A DNA stretch of 63,443 nt, from positions 1 through 63,443 of the IMG/VR virus record IMGVR_UViG_3300005253_000516. The stretch is one strand, 5' to 3'. This document shows, one piece after another, positions 50,881-57,320 of the stretch (position 1 is its first letter; each line of letters starts with the position of its first letter). The notes beneath the pieces were generated by a model. That model saw nothing but the letters and a program-made list of their open reading frames with translations. It had not been told where the DNA came from and did not search any database. A program made the position numbers and the translations under genes. Origin of the DNA: a virus.

Positions 50881-50974
50881 CATGCCCGCCCGCCGCCCGG
50901 TTCCCCTTGCCGGGTCGCGGCCTCCTTTCCTCCTTGGGTACCTGACGCCTAACGGCTGAGGGTGCCCAGGTTGC

Positions 50975-51003
50975 TTGACATACGGCCCAGCATCGTGTAC
51001 GAT
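50975..51003 (+). promoter_or_regulatory. Sigma-70-like promoter for leader B and HNH-AP2
   Basis: TTGACA (50975-50980), a 17-bp spacer and TACGAT (50998-51003). RNA should start near 51010, at the first stem bases of leader B. Confidence 0.8.
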
Positions 51004-51007
51004 ATGG

Positions 51008-51099
51008 GTGCTGGCGTGTGTCCTCTGCAATAATCCCATAGTGAGAACGGCCCGAGCGGGGCGACACATGCCAGCACGTGTGATCAAAGCCGCTCGGGC
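51008..51099 (+). promoter_or_regulatory. Structured leader B (stem plus pseudoknot)
   Basis: A 15-bp stem with one G-U pairs 51008-51022 with 51063-51077. GCCCGAGCGG (51050-51059) in the loop is perfectly complementary to CCGCTCGGGC (51090-51099), 12 bases past the stem. The second strand ends 23 bases before the HNH-AP2 start codon and is followed by a pyrimidine-rich stretch and GGAGG. Same architecture as leader E on the other strand. Confidence 0.75.
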
Positions 51100-51122
51100 T
51101 TCTCTGCGTCTTGGAGGCAATC

Positions 51123-51605
51123 ATGAAAGAGATACCGCTGTCGAAGGGATACGTTGCCCTTGTTGACGATGAAGACTATGAGGAGTTGATGCGATACAAG
51201 TGGCATGTGGGTAGCTATGGACCACGCCCACATGCCATGAGGAAGGTGCGGCCGGCGGAGGGGGAAACCGTCACGCGCATAGCTATGCACCGTCAAATCA
51301 CGGGCGCGCCAAAAGGCATGGACGTGGATCATATCAATCATCAGACGCTAGACAACCAACGCGCCAATCTGAGAGTCTGCACGCGCAGCCAGAACATGAT
51401 GAACATGCGCAAGCGCCCCGGATGCTCTAGTCGGTTCAAAGGGGTTTGCTGGAACAAGGCCAATGACAACTGGATAGCTTACATCATGGTGAACTATTGC
51501 CAAAAGACGATAGGCTACTTTGATGACGAAGTAGACGCTGCCTGCGCATACAACGCAGAGGCTCGCGTCAAGTTCCGCGAGTTCGCGTTGCTGAATGATG
51601 TGTAG
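51123..51605 (+). CDS. HNH homing endonuclease with AP2 DNA-binding domain, second copy
   Basis: 160 residues, a clear paralogue of the protein at 242: KEIPLSKGYVALVDDEDYEEL, MDVDHINHQTLDNQRANLR (HNH) and SSRFKGVCWNKANDNWIAYI, TIGYFDDEVDAACAYN (AP2). TTGGAGGCAATC precedes ATG. Own promoter and structured leader B. Probably a mobile free-standing homing endonuclease. Confidence 0.9.
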   Translation: MKEIPLSKGYVALVDDEDYEELMRYKWHVGSYGPRPHAMRKVRPAEGETVTRIAMHRQITGAPKGMDVDHINHQTLDNQRANLRVCTRSQNMMNMRKRPGCSSRFKGVCWNKANDNWIAYIMVNYCQKTIGYFDDEVDAACAYNAEARVKFREFALLNDV

Positions 51606-51644
51606 CGAGTTTTGCCACAATCCGATTATGTACTGTCAAACCCC

Positions 51645-51673
51645 TTGACATCTCGTGTCATCTCGTGTATAAT
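51645..51673 (+). promoter_or_regulatory. Consensus sigma-70 promoter
   Basis: A perfect TTGACA (51645-51650), 17-bp spacer and TATAAT (51668-51673): the strongest promoter in the window. It drives the operon of small genes beginning at 51719. The spacer contains a direct repeat of TCTCGTGT. Confidence 0.93.
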
Positions 51674-51718
51674 CATGGTAGAGTTGAGTGGGACAGGGGA
51701 CACACGAGGAGCAGAGAG

Positions 51719-51925
51719 ATGGCAGAGCAAGTAACGATCAAGGGTCAGAAATACACAATCATACAGCATCACACCTGGGGAATCCTCCCGGCCCTTGACA
51801 AAGATATGACCGCCCGCAATCTCAGCGACAGCCTCGGAATGGTCAAGGCCGGTGGCGGCAAGGTTCTCTTCCATGTCCATGTTGGCAACAGCGGCAACTA
51901 TAGCAAAGTCACCCGACTCGGCTAA
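51719..51925 (+). CDS. Small early protein (68 aa)
   Basis: ACGAGGAGCAGAGAG precedes ATG. A beta-rich sequence (QVTIKGQKYTIIQHHTWGIL, GKVLFHVHVGNSG). First gene behind the perfect consensus promoter, so likely abundant; possibly a host-takeover protein. No family recognised. Confidence 0.65.
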   Translation: MAEQVTIKGQKYTIIQHHTWGILPALDKDMTARNLSDSLGMVKAGGGKVLFHVHVGNSGNYSKVTRLG

Positions 51926-51945
51926 CCCTTCACCCCGAGACGCCC

Positions 51946-51966
51946 GCCCGGAGCACGACTCCGGGC
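51946..51966 (+). terminator. GC hairpin between small genes
   Basis: A perfect 8-bp GCCCGGAG/CTCCGGGC hairpin with a 5-base loop, ending directly at the AAGGAG of the next gene. There is no U run, so it may cap or stabilise the upstream mRNA or limit translation rather than terminate. Confidence 0.5.
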
Positions 51967-51980
51967 AAGGAGAGCAACCG

Positions 51981-52229
51981 ATGGAAACAACGAGATACAC
52001 GATCAGCGCAGACCCGGTAGACTATGGTGAGGATTGCAAGGACGGCCAGGCATGCGCCGAGGCAATGCGAACACACCTGCGACAGAACGCAGAAACCTTC
52101 GGGATGAATGTAGACTTTGCCATCGTGCCAGAAACCAGCAGCCGCGACAACCGATCGACAGGCGACGCCGCCATCATCTCAGAACTAGACCATATGCTGT
52201 ATAGGCACTGGATCGCCTGGCTTCCCTAG
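51981..52229 (+). CDS. Small hypothetical protein (82 aa)
   Basis: The ATG at 51981 after AAGGAGAGCAACCG gives METTRYTISADPVDYGEDC. Acidic, mixed fold; a longer upstream frame lacks a ribosome-binding site. Function unknown. Confidence 0.65.
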   Translation: METTRYTISADPVDYGEDCKDGQACAEAMRTHLRQNAETFGMNVDFAIVPETSSRDNRSTGDAAIISELDHMLYRHWIAWLP

Positions 52230-52234
52230 ACGAA

Positions 52235-52265
52235 ACGCCCCGGCGGCTCCGGAGCCGAGGGGCGT
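52235..52265 (+). terminator. GC hairpin between small genes
   Basis: ACGCCCC (52235-52241) pairs with GGGGCGT (52259-52265), enclosing CGGCT/AGCCG. A very stable hairpin six bases after the stop of the 51981 gene. No U run. Confidence 0.5.
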
Positions 52266-52311
52266 CTGTGGCAAGAGCCGCACTGATGAGTCAAACACAG
52301 AGGAGGGTAAC

Positions 52312-52548
52312 GTGGACAAACAAATCACGATCATCGCCGCGCAACCGATCCAGTACATGGCCCCGCTTTGGCAGGTTGACCTGCTCGGCCCAAAACTGAA
52401 TGTCGAGTCTCTCGAATGGCTCAACGAACAGCCAATCTCTATTGTCGCCAGCAACGTTCAAGGCTGGCCCCCCTTCAGCCATCTTGTCGAGGTTGAGGTC
52501 GAGATAGAGGGCACATGGCAATACCTGGCACTGGCTCAGGGAGCCTAG
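52312..52548 (+). CDS. Small hypothetical protein (78 aa)
   Basis: GTG start after GAGGAGGGTAAC. Beta-rich, hydrophobic (QITIIAAQPIQYMAPLWQVD, LVEVEVEIEGTWQYLALAQ). Third small gene behind the strong promoter. No family recognised. Confidence 0.65.
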   Translation: MDKQITIIAAQPIQYMAPLWQVDLLGPKLNVESLEWLNEQPISIVASNVQGWPPFSHLVEVEVEIEGTWQYLALAQGA

Positions 52549-52576
52549 TACACCGCCCCGCTGGCGGGCATAGCTG

Positions 52577-52592
52577 CCTGAGTATACTCAGG
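52577..52592 (+). promoter_or_regulatory. 16-bp perfect palindrome, putative RHH operator
   Basis: CCTGAGTATACTCAGG is a perfect 16-base palindrome lying 16 bases upstream of the start codon of an RHH-type gene. Dimeric RHH repressors bind such sites, so autoregulation is likely. Confidence 0.6.
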
Positions 52593-52608
52593 ACAGAAAG
52601 AGGAGACC

Positions 52609-52845
52609 ATGGGACCAAAACGGCGACGACGAGGGGTCGGCGGTGCGCCACTGACGCCGATCCGCTACATCAATGTGAACTTTCCGCCGAGTGACCGCGA
52701 GCTGCACGAGTGGGTCAAGGCGAAAGCAAAGGAACGCCGACAGGGAGCGTCGCAATTTCTGCGGTGCCTGGCGGATGACGCGAAGGCGGCGGAAGAGGCG
52801 GAGCTGGCGCTAGAGGCGGAGGCGAGCGATGGATCCGCAGACTGA
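52609..52845 (+). CDS. Ribbon-helix-helix-like DNA-binding protein (78 aa)
   Basis: AAGAGGAGACC precedes ATG. A basic N-terminus (PKRRRRGVGGAP), a strand (IRYINVNFPPSD) and helices (RELHEWVKAKAKERRQGASQ) fit an RHH transcription factor. Adjacent palindrome at 52577. Overlaps the next gene by 17 bases. Confidence 0.65.
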   Translation: MGPKRRRRGVGGAPLTPIRYINVNFPPSDRELHEWVKAKAKERRQGASQFLRCLADDAKAAEEAELALEAEASDGSAD

Positions 52846-53053
52846 CCAAATCGCCGCGATTGAAACGAATCAGAGGGAGTTGTTTAGAGCCGGACGCGCA
52901 GCCGCAGAGGCTGGGGTGATGGCCGCTGAGCTAGGCGCAGCGCTAGAACGAAGGGTTGCCCTCAACACCGCCAGCATCGAGAGCTTTGAGCGCACCATCA
53001 CCGACATGCAAGCGCAGATCGACAAGCTGACGCGGGAGGCGAGCGATGGATAA
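52829..53053 (+). CDS. Coiled-coil protein (74 aa)
   Basis: ATG within the end of the previous gene. Long helix (NQRELFRAGRAAAEAG, ESFERTITDMQAQIDKLTRE). Probably oligomeric; function unknown. Linked by overlaps to 53046. Confidence 0.62.
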   Translation: MDPQTDQIAAIETNQRELFRAGRAAAEAGVMAAELGAALERRVALNTASIESFERTITDMQAQIDKLTREASDG

Positions 53054-53792
53054 CGCCAGGAACACGGACGGGACGCCGTATCTAGGTCACGGCGGCGGCG
53101 GCGCAGCAATGGGCGACCGGGGGACGGATGGCAAGACGCCCTGGTATGACGAACGCATCACGCCCGAGATCCCGCTAGAGCAGATCGACCGTGAGGCCAT
53201 ACCCGACTATGCGCTCGTCGACAGTCGCATGCGCGAGCAGCGAGCCGCTGACGGACAGGGCCGCACGCCAGAGCAGCGGGCAGCGGGCGAGTACGTCGCG
53301 ATCGACACCATGGACCCAGAGGTCCGCGGCGCCATCGACGCGCAGGACAACGCCATCGAGGAGCAGGATGCCACAATCGACAAGCCGCGCAAAGACGTTG
53401 ATCGATGGATGGATGATCTCGAAAAGCGGGGCGATGAGACATCAGACAACGAGGCGGCTATCAAAGCCCTCCAGGCAACCCTCGCCGAGCAGTCCGCCCT
53501 CATCACCGGCCAGCGCGCCGCTATCGAGGCGTTGCGCGTGGTGTTTGAGGAGGTGGCGCAGGGCGCGAGGCATCTGGCGGGGAGGATTGACAAGCTCGAA
53601 TGGTGGCGCGATCGACAGCACACCATCAACCAGGACATCTATCGGCAGATGCAGAGCGGGTGCGATAAGCTAACCCTGGACCGCATGAACGGTGATGACG
53701 CGCTGGACCAGAGGATACGGGCACGCGCGATTGAGTTGGAACACAGGATCGACGCACTAGAAAAGCAGGCAAAGGAGGGCAACCGTGAGTGA
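53046..53792 (+). CDS. Large coiled-coil protein (248 aa)
   Basis: An N-terminal Gly-rich part, then from about residue 85 an almost continuous coiled coil (AIDAQDNAIEEQDATIDK, QATLAEQSALITGQRAAIEA, RIRARAIELEHRIDALEKQA). ATG overlaps the previous stop. Possibly structural or an anti-host factor; no family recognised. Confidence 0.62.
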   Translation: MDNARNTDGTPYLGHGGGGAAMGDRGTDGKTPWYDERITPEIPLEQIDREAIPDYALVDSRMREQRAADGQGRTPEQRAAGEYVAIDTMDPEVRGAIDAQDNAIEEQDATIDKPRKDVDRWMDDLEKRGDETSDNEAAIKALQATLAEQSALITGQRAAIEALRVVFEEVAQGARHLAGRIDKLEWWRDRQHTINQDIYRQMQSGCDKLTLDRMNGDDALDQRIRARAIELEHRIDALEKQAKEGNRE

Positions 53793-54249
53793 CTCTATTG
53801 CCGTCGACCAGGTGCTTGCCGACCTGGAGCACATTCGTGACGAGATCGAGCAGGCGGCGTGCGAGTTGGCCAAAGTCGAAAAGAAACAGGCCCATATGGG
53901 CCATGTCTTGCAACAGTCAAAAGATGAGCACGAGCTAATGATCGTCACGGCCACGATGGAGGCATACGCTGAGGATGTGGTCAACGGAAAGAATCAAAAG
54001 ATGCGGGATGCCCAACTCAGCGCCTACATTGGCACGCACAAAGGCATAGAGCTTACTATGCGTCAATACCGACGCGCGGAAACGGAGGTCGCTATTCTCG
54101 AGACAGAAGCAACGCTACACCGCCGCAACTACACCGTCGCAACCAACCGCCTTTGGGCTCTGCGCGCTATGGCAGAGCTGCATTCAGCGCGACTCAATTC
54201 CATGGCAGGTGTCGAGTACCACACAGAGAGAGGAGAGCGAGTAGGATGA
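53785..54249 (+). CDS. Helical protein (154 aa)
   Basis: GTG start overlapping the previous gene. Mostly helical (VLADLEHIRDEIEQAACELA, RAETEVAILETEATLHRRN). It precedes the SSB-like gene with a 4-base overlap, suggesting a shared role in DNA metabolism. Confidence 0.62.
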   Translation: MSDSIAVDQVLADLEHIRDEIEQAACELAKVEKKQAHMGHVLQQSKDEHELMIVTATMEAYAEDVVNGKNQKMRDAQLSAYIGTHKGIELTMRQYRRAETEVAILETEATLHRRNYTVATNRLWALRAMAELHSARLNSMAGVEYHTERGERVG

Positions 54250-55043
54250 CGACCACAATGGACCTGATGGACAGGGCGCAGATGGAGGCCGTGCAAGCCG
54301 ATGAACTGAAGGTTGGCAAGGACGCCCTTGCCACCACCTCGCAGAACGTCCCGGCGACAATCCCCGAGATCCCCGCCGAACTCAGCATGGAAGGCATGGA
54401 AGGCATCGAGCAGTCCGACCTGATGGTCCCACGGATGCGGGTTTTGCAGCCCACATCGAAGCTCGATGGGACCACGGGCGAGTTCCATTTCAACCTGACC
54501 GGCGAGACAAAAAAGACGGTCGTCGCTGTGTTGCTACGCGTCCAGAAAGGCCGCGTGATGTGGAACCCTGATGACCTGGGGGCTGCCCCGGTGTGCGCCA
54601 GCGACGATGATAAGATGCCAAGGTCGGGCGGGACCTACGCAAACCCCTGCGCTGATTGCCCAATGAGCAAATGGGGCGCAGAAAACACCCCGCCCGCCTG
54701 CTCGGCGACCTACAACTTTTTGGCCGCCGACACAGAGGACGATAACGCGCCGTTTATGCTGAGTCTGAGCAAAACCAGCCTCAAGCACGCCAAGCGCATC
54801 ATCAGCGTTTTTGTCCTCAAGCACAAGCCACTCTGGTCAGGCCCGGTGCGCATCATGTCGATACTCGTCACAGGCGACAAGGGGAAGTGGTACGAAGTGA
54901 CCTTCACCCCCGCGCCCCCCAAGGGCTTCGACTGGCGCCCCTATCGCGAGATGTATCTGGGCATGAAAGCTATGGAACTGCGCACCGATACAGAGCCTAC
55001 GCCGCCAGAGGGCGGGCTTGATGAGGAAGAATTGCCGTTCTAA
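54246..55043 (+). CDS. Putative single-stranded DNA-binding protein (265 aa)
   Basis: The ATG at 54246 overlaps the previous stop. A central beta-rich domain (LMVPRMRVLQPTSK, FHFNLTGETKKTVVAVLLRV, GPVRIMSILVTGDKGKWYEV) has a Cys cluster (CADCPMSKWG, PPACSATYN). The C-terminus GLDEEELPF is an acidic tip like that of SSB proteins and matches the helicase C-terminus (TEELPF). A role at the replication fork is inferred. Last gene before the 523-base gap. Confidence 0.55.
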   Translation: MTTTMDLMDRAQMEAVQADELKVGKDALATTSQNVPATIPEIPAELSMEGMEGIEQSDLMVPRMRVLQPTSKLDGTTGEFHFNLTGETKKTVVAVLLRVQKGRVMWNPDDLGAAPVCASDDDKMPRSGGTYANPCADCPMSKWGAENTPPACSATYNFLAADTEDDNAPFMLSLSKTSLKHAKRIISVFVLKHKPLWSGPVRIMSILVTGDKGKWYEVTFTPAPPKGFDWRPYREMYLGMKAMELRTDTEPTPPEGGLDEEELPF

Positions 55044-55566
55044 ACGATGTCCCAATAGACGGGGCAGAGGCGCAACGACAACGTGACGAAGCGCCGCCAG
55101 CACACAACCCGCGTAGGAGCAGAGCGAGGTTGTTCGGATAGCAACGCGGCGCGGGGTAGTCGGTGCCCATCGGGAGTCGAGTCCCGACCGCGCCATGGGC
55201 AACCGGGGCAACTTGCCCCTCCCTTAACTGGACGCGCCGTTGTTCCGGTTGCCTTCATCCGCAGACAGAGAGGAGGCCGCCGATGCGCTAGTGGGAGCCC
55301 AGGTAGAGGGCGCTTGCAGCAATAGATGACCGCAAAAGGGTGGAAGGCCGCAGCCCGGCAAACGAGCGGCCACTCTCGGCAGGGGCAACAAGTGAGCGAA
55401 GCCCCCGCCACGTATCCGCCACGACGTAGCTAGCAAAGGAGGCCACCGATGCGGGCAACTGAATCACGCGAGCGCTGCCCCCCAAGACACGAGAATTAAC
55501 ACTGCCGTTTGGGGGCCGCGACGGATTAGAGCGGCCCGCCGCTGGAAGCATAGAGAGGAGAGAGAC
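55044..55566. other. Gene-free structured stretch of 523 bases
   Basis: No convincing gene. Several stable inverted repeats occur on the + strand: GGCGCGG/CCGCGCC (55148-55154 with 55188-55194) enclosing a T-arm-like CGGGAGTCGAGTCCCG; GGCAACCGG with CCGGTTGCC around a GGGGC/GCCCC hairpin; GGCCG/CGGCC; GGCAGGGGC with GCCCCCGCC; CCCCCAA/TTGGGGG; and GGGCCGC/GCGGCCC. Two ribosome-binding-site-plus-ATG relics (AGGAGGCCGCCGATGCGC, AGGAGGCCACCGATGCGG) lead into tiny frames. It may be a large structured RNA, the replication origin, or decayed genes. Confidence 0.5.
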
Positions 55567-55773
55567 GTGTCTTATCAATGTGGTCGCTGCGGGACCGAGA
55601 TCAAGTCGGGCCTTGACGGCGTGTTGCAACAAAAGGACTATGATGCACTCTGCTGGGCATGCTACGATGTCACCATCACAGAGGAGCGCGAGGCCGCCCA
55701 GATCGAGGAGGCGAACCGCGAGGCAGCCAAGCAAGAGGGGATGCGGGAAGAGGACGCGGAAGCCGAAGCATAG
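55567..55773 (+). CDS. Zinc-ribbon small protein (68 aa)
   Basis: GTG start after GAGAGGAGAGAGAC. N-terminal CGRCGTEI and CWACYDVT give a zinc ribbon; the C-terminal half is a charged helix (EREAAQIEEANREAAKQEG). Possibly a transcription-associated factor; unknown. Confidence 0.65.
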   Translation: MSYQCGRCGTEIKSGLDGVLQQKDYDALCWACYDVTITEEREAAQIEEANREAAKQEGMREEDAEAEA

Positions 55774-55786
55774 AGAGGAGAGCGTC

Positions 55787-56071
55787 ATGCCACAGGGCCT
55801 AAAGCACTACAACGTCTTTTTCCGTGAGACGCGGCGACATAGGTGGTACTGGCTGCCTAAAGAGTCGCGGTGGGCAACTGCGAATGGCCTGCGGGACCTG
55901 CGCGAGAATCTACGGGCGCGGTTGGACAAGCTCCCCCGAGAGCAGGGCAAAACGCCGGGATACGCTATTGTGCGGGATGACTCCGGCATCGTGCTGATGT
56001 CAATGTCGAAAGCTACGTGGCGGCGGATACCGAAAAGCGAAAAGGCATTGGTAGAGAGGAGGGAGACGTGA
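55787..56071 (+). CDS. Hypothetical protein (94 aa)
   Basis: The ATG at 55787 after AGAGAGGAGAGCGTC is preferred to a longer frame. Basic, aromatic (RETRRHRWYWLPKESRW, KATWRRIPKSEK). GTGA overlap with the next gene. No family recognised. Confidence 0.65.
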   Translation: MPQGLKHYNVFFRETRRHRWYWLPKESRWATANGLRDLRENLRARLDKLPREQGKTPGYAIVRDDSGIVLMSMSKATWRRIPKSEKALVERRET

Positions 56072-56325
56072 GCGGCTACATGACCGCCACCGCTGCCCGC
56101 GCCCTCTACGACCGCGCACAGCGGCCTCGCCCGTCGCGCGTGACGCCCGAGCGCAACGCTGCCTTGGCCGCGATGCTTGCTGACGAGATCCGCGTAGCAC
56201 GCGCGTCCGGGGCGGTCATGGCAGCGCAGGGGCATAACGGGCCGGCGGCGTATGTGTTCTCTGAGGTGCGACGGATGACGGAGTTGCGGGGGTTTTACGC
56301 AGGGGAGAGAAGCGAAGCATGGTAA
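56068..56325 (+). CDS. Hypothetical protein (85 aa)
   Basis: GTGA overlap. Helical, Ala/Arg-rich (ARALYDRAQRPRPSRVTPER, LAAMLADEIRVARASG). Translationally coupled small protein of unknown role. Confidence 0.62.
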   Translation: MSGYMTATAARALYDRAQRPRPSRVTPERNAALAAMLADEIRVARASGAVMAAQGHNGPAAYVFSEVRRMTELRGFYAGERSEAW

Positions 56326-56471
56326 CGATCTGCGTGGTATGTTTGTGCGTGATCTCAGGCAATCCAGATGACGCACTTGATGGTGAGATTGAGCAGGGAC
56401 TATGTAGTCCGGAATGCAGAGACGCATGGGATAAAGAACAGTTTGGCAAGGAGGCCGACGATGGCGAGTGA
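56319..56471 (+). CDS. Small zinc-binding protein (50 aa)
   Basis: ATG inside the end of the previous gene, behind GGGGAGAG. ICVVCLCVISG and GLCSPECRDAWDKEQF form a CxxC...CxxxC pair like the FCS zinc modules at 15747-16873. Ends 8 bases into the next gene. Confidence 0.6.
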   Translation: MVTICVVCLCVISGNPDDALDGEIEQGLCSPECRDAWDKEQFGKEADDGE

Positions 56472-56679
56472 CTTTATTCAGATCGGCGACGTGGCTATTG
56501 GCGTAAAAGCCATAGCGTGGATCGACTTCGCAGACGCAGACGTTGTGACGCTGGCAACGGTAGACATGCGGGAGGGCGAGCATTGGACATTCAAGGGTCC
56601 CCAGTCCGCCGCCTTTCGCACCTGGTGGGAGACCAAGGCGTCGGTCAACGTGCTGTATACGGAGCCCGACGATGTGTAA
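56461..56679 (+). CDS. Hypothetical protein (72 aa)
   Basis: AAGGAGGCCGACG precedes the ATG at 56461. A small beta-rich domain (FIQIGDVAIGVKAIAWIDFA, HWTFKGPQSAAFRTWWE). Plausibly a nucleic-acid-related beta barrel, but no family recognised. Confidence 0.62.
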   Translation: MASDFIQIGDVAIGVKAIAWIDFADADVVTLATVDMREGEHWTFKGPQSAAFRTWWETKASVNVLYTEPDDV

Positions 56680-56917
56680 ATGTCTAACGAGCTTAACAGA
56701 CCAGGGCTGGCCCTTCCCATTCGAGCAGCGGCTATCCTTTAACATCGAGACCATGGGAAACCTGTCCGCGCCTTGGGGCGTCGCCTTGCAACACGCGACG
56801 AAAACGGGGAAACGCAGCAGCAGAGGCAGCAAGTTCCTGCTGCTCAACTATTGCCCCATCTGTGGCAAGGATCTGAGGGAAAAGAGCGAGGAGGCCGACG
56901 ATGAATCGCCAACGTGA
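56672..56917 (+). CDS. Small zinc-knuckle protein (81 aa)
   Basis: ATG overlaps the previous stop. CKC near the start and YCPICGKDLREK near the end provide four Cys. Middle section WPFPFEQRLSFNIETMGNLS. Function unknown. Confidence 0.62.
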   Translation: MCKCLTSLTDQGWPFPFEQRLSFNIETMGNLSAPWGVALQHATKTGKRSSRGSKFLLLNYCPICGKDLREKSEEADDESPT

Positions 56918-57062
56918 CGCCGACCGCCGCGAGGATGAGGGCCGCATGTCGGTGTTTGTGACGGCCCTCGCGTTGGTGGCAATGGTCGCAGTAGCGGCTG
57001 CCCTGGCCTACTACCTCAACACCGCGCCGTGGGCGCAAGGGTTTTGGGAGGCGGTGCGGTAA
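56901..57062 (+). CDS. Small membrane protein (53 aa)
   Basis: GAGGAGGCCGACG precedes ATG. A charged N-terminus (NRQRDADRREDEGRM), then one membrane helix (VFVTALALVAMVAVAAALAYY). Function unknown. Confidence 0.62.
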   Translation: MNRQRDADRREDEGRMSVFVTALALVAMVAVAAALAYYLNTAPWAQGFWEAVR

Positions 57063-57063
57063 G

Positions 57064-57135
57064 ATGATAGACGCGCTAGCCGGCCGCAAGTGGGCGGTGC
57101 TGCAGGGCGATTGCCGCGAGCTGAGAGGAGACTAG
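57064..57135 (+). pseudogene. Remnant of a DNA methyltransferase N-terminus (23 aa)
   Basis: The tiny frame reads AGRKWAVLQGDCRELRGD and closely matches the start of the next gene (GERKWTVAQGDCRELLRAM). It ends in TAG just where the similarity stops. It looks like the leftover 5' end of a second, deleted methyltransferase gene, or a partial duplication. Confidence 0.55.
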
Positions 57136-57136
57136 A

Positions 57137-57283
57137 ATGAAGGAGGGCCAATCGGTAGGGATTGGCGCTGTACTTTCAGGTGAGCGCAAGTGGACAGTGG
57201 CGCAGGGGGATTGCCGAGAGCTATTGCGCGCCATGCCTGCTGAGAGCTGCCACCTGGTTTGTACGTCGCCACCCTACTGGTGA
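57137..57283 (+). pseudogene. DNA methyltransferase, N-terminal fragment ending in TSPPYW
   Basis: GAGAGGAGACTAGA precedes ATG. 48 codons encode VAQGDCRELLRAMPAESCH and LVCTSPPYW, the catalytic SPPY motif of beta-class N4/N6 methyltransferases, followed at once by TGA (57281). Ten bases later (TGATCACTGA) the expected continuation GLRDYSLPPLVWGGSD resumes in another frame. The open continuation is annotated at 57321. Confidence 0.75.
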
Positions 57284-57320
57284 TCACTGAGGACTTCGTG
57301 ACTATTCCCTCCCTCCGCTC

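Noticed and set aside
50896-50914. CCCGG/CCGGG hairpin after the holin-like gene as a terminator
   Set aside because: Only five base pairs and followed by a mixed C/T tract instead of a T run; too weak to list.
52280-52306. CTGATGAGTC near a CTGTG/CACAG stem, hammerhead-like
   Set aside because: No GAAA segment or third stem.
55148-55194. Possible second tRNA (acceptor GGCGCGG/CCGCGCC with T-arm-like hairpin)
   Set aside because: Only about 15 bases remain for D and anticodon arms and the T loop is irregular; kept only as a structural note.
55083-55325. 80-codon GTG frame in the gene-free region
   Set aside because: Arg/Gly/Ser-rich composition without domain signs, no ribosome-binding site, and it runs through strong inverted repeats; judged non-coding.
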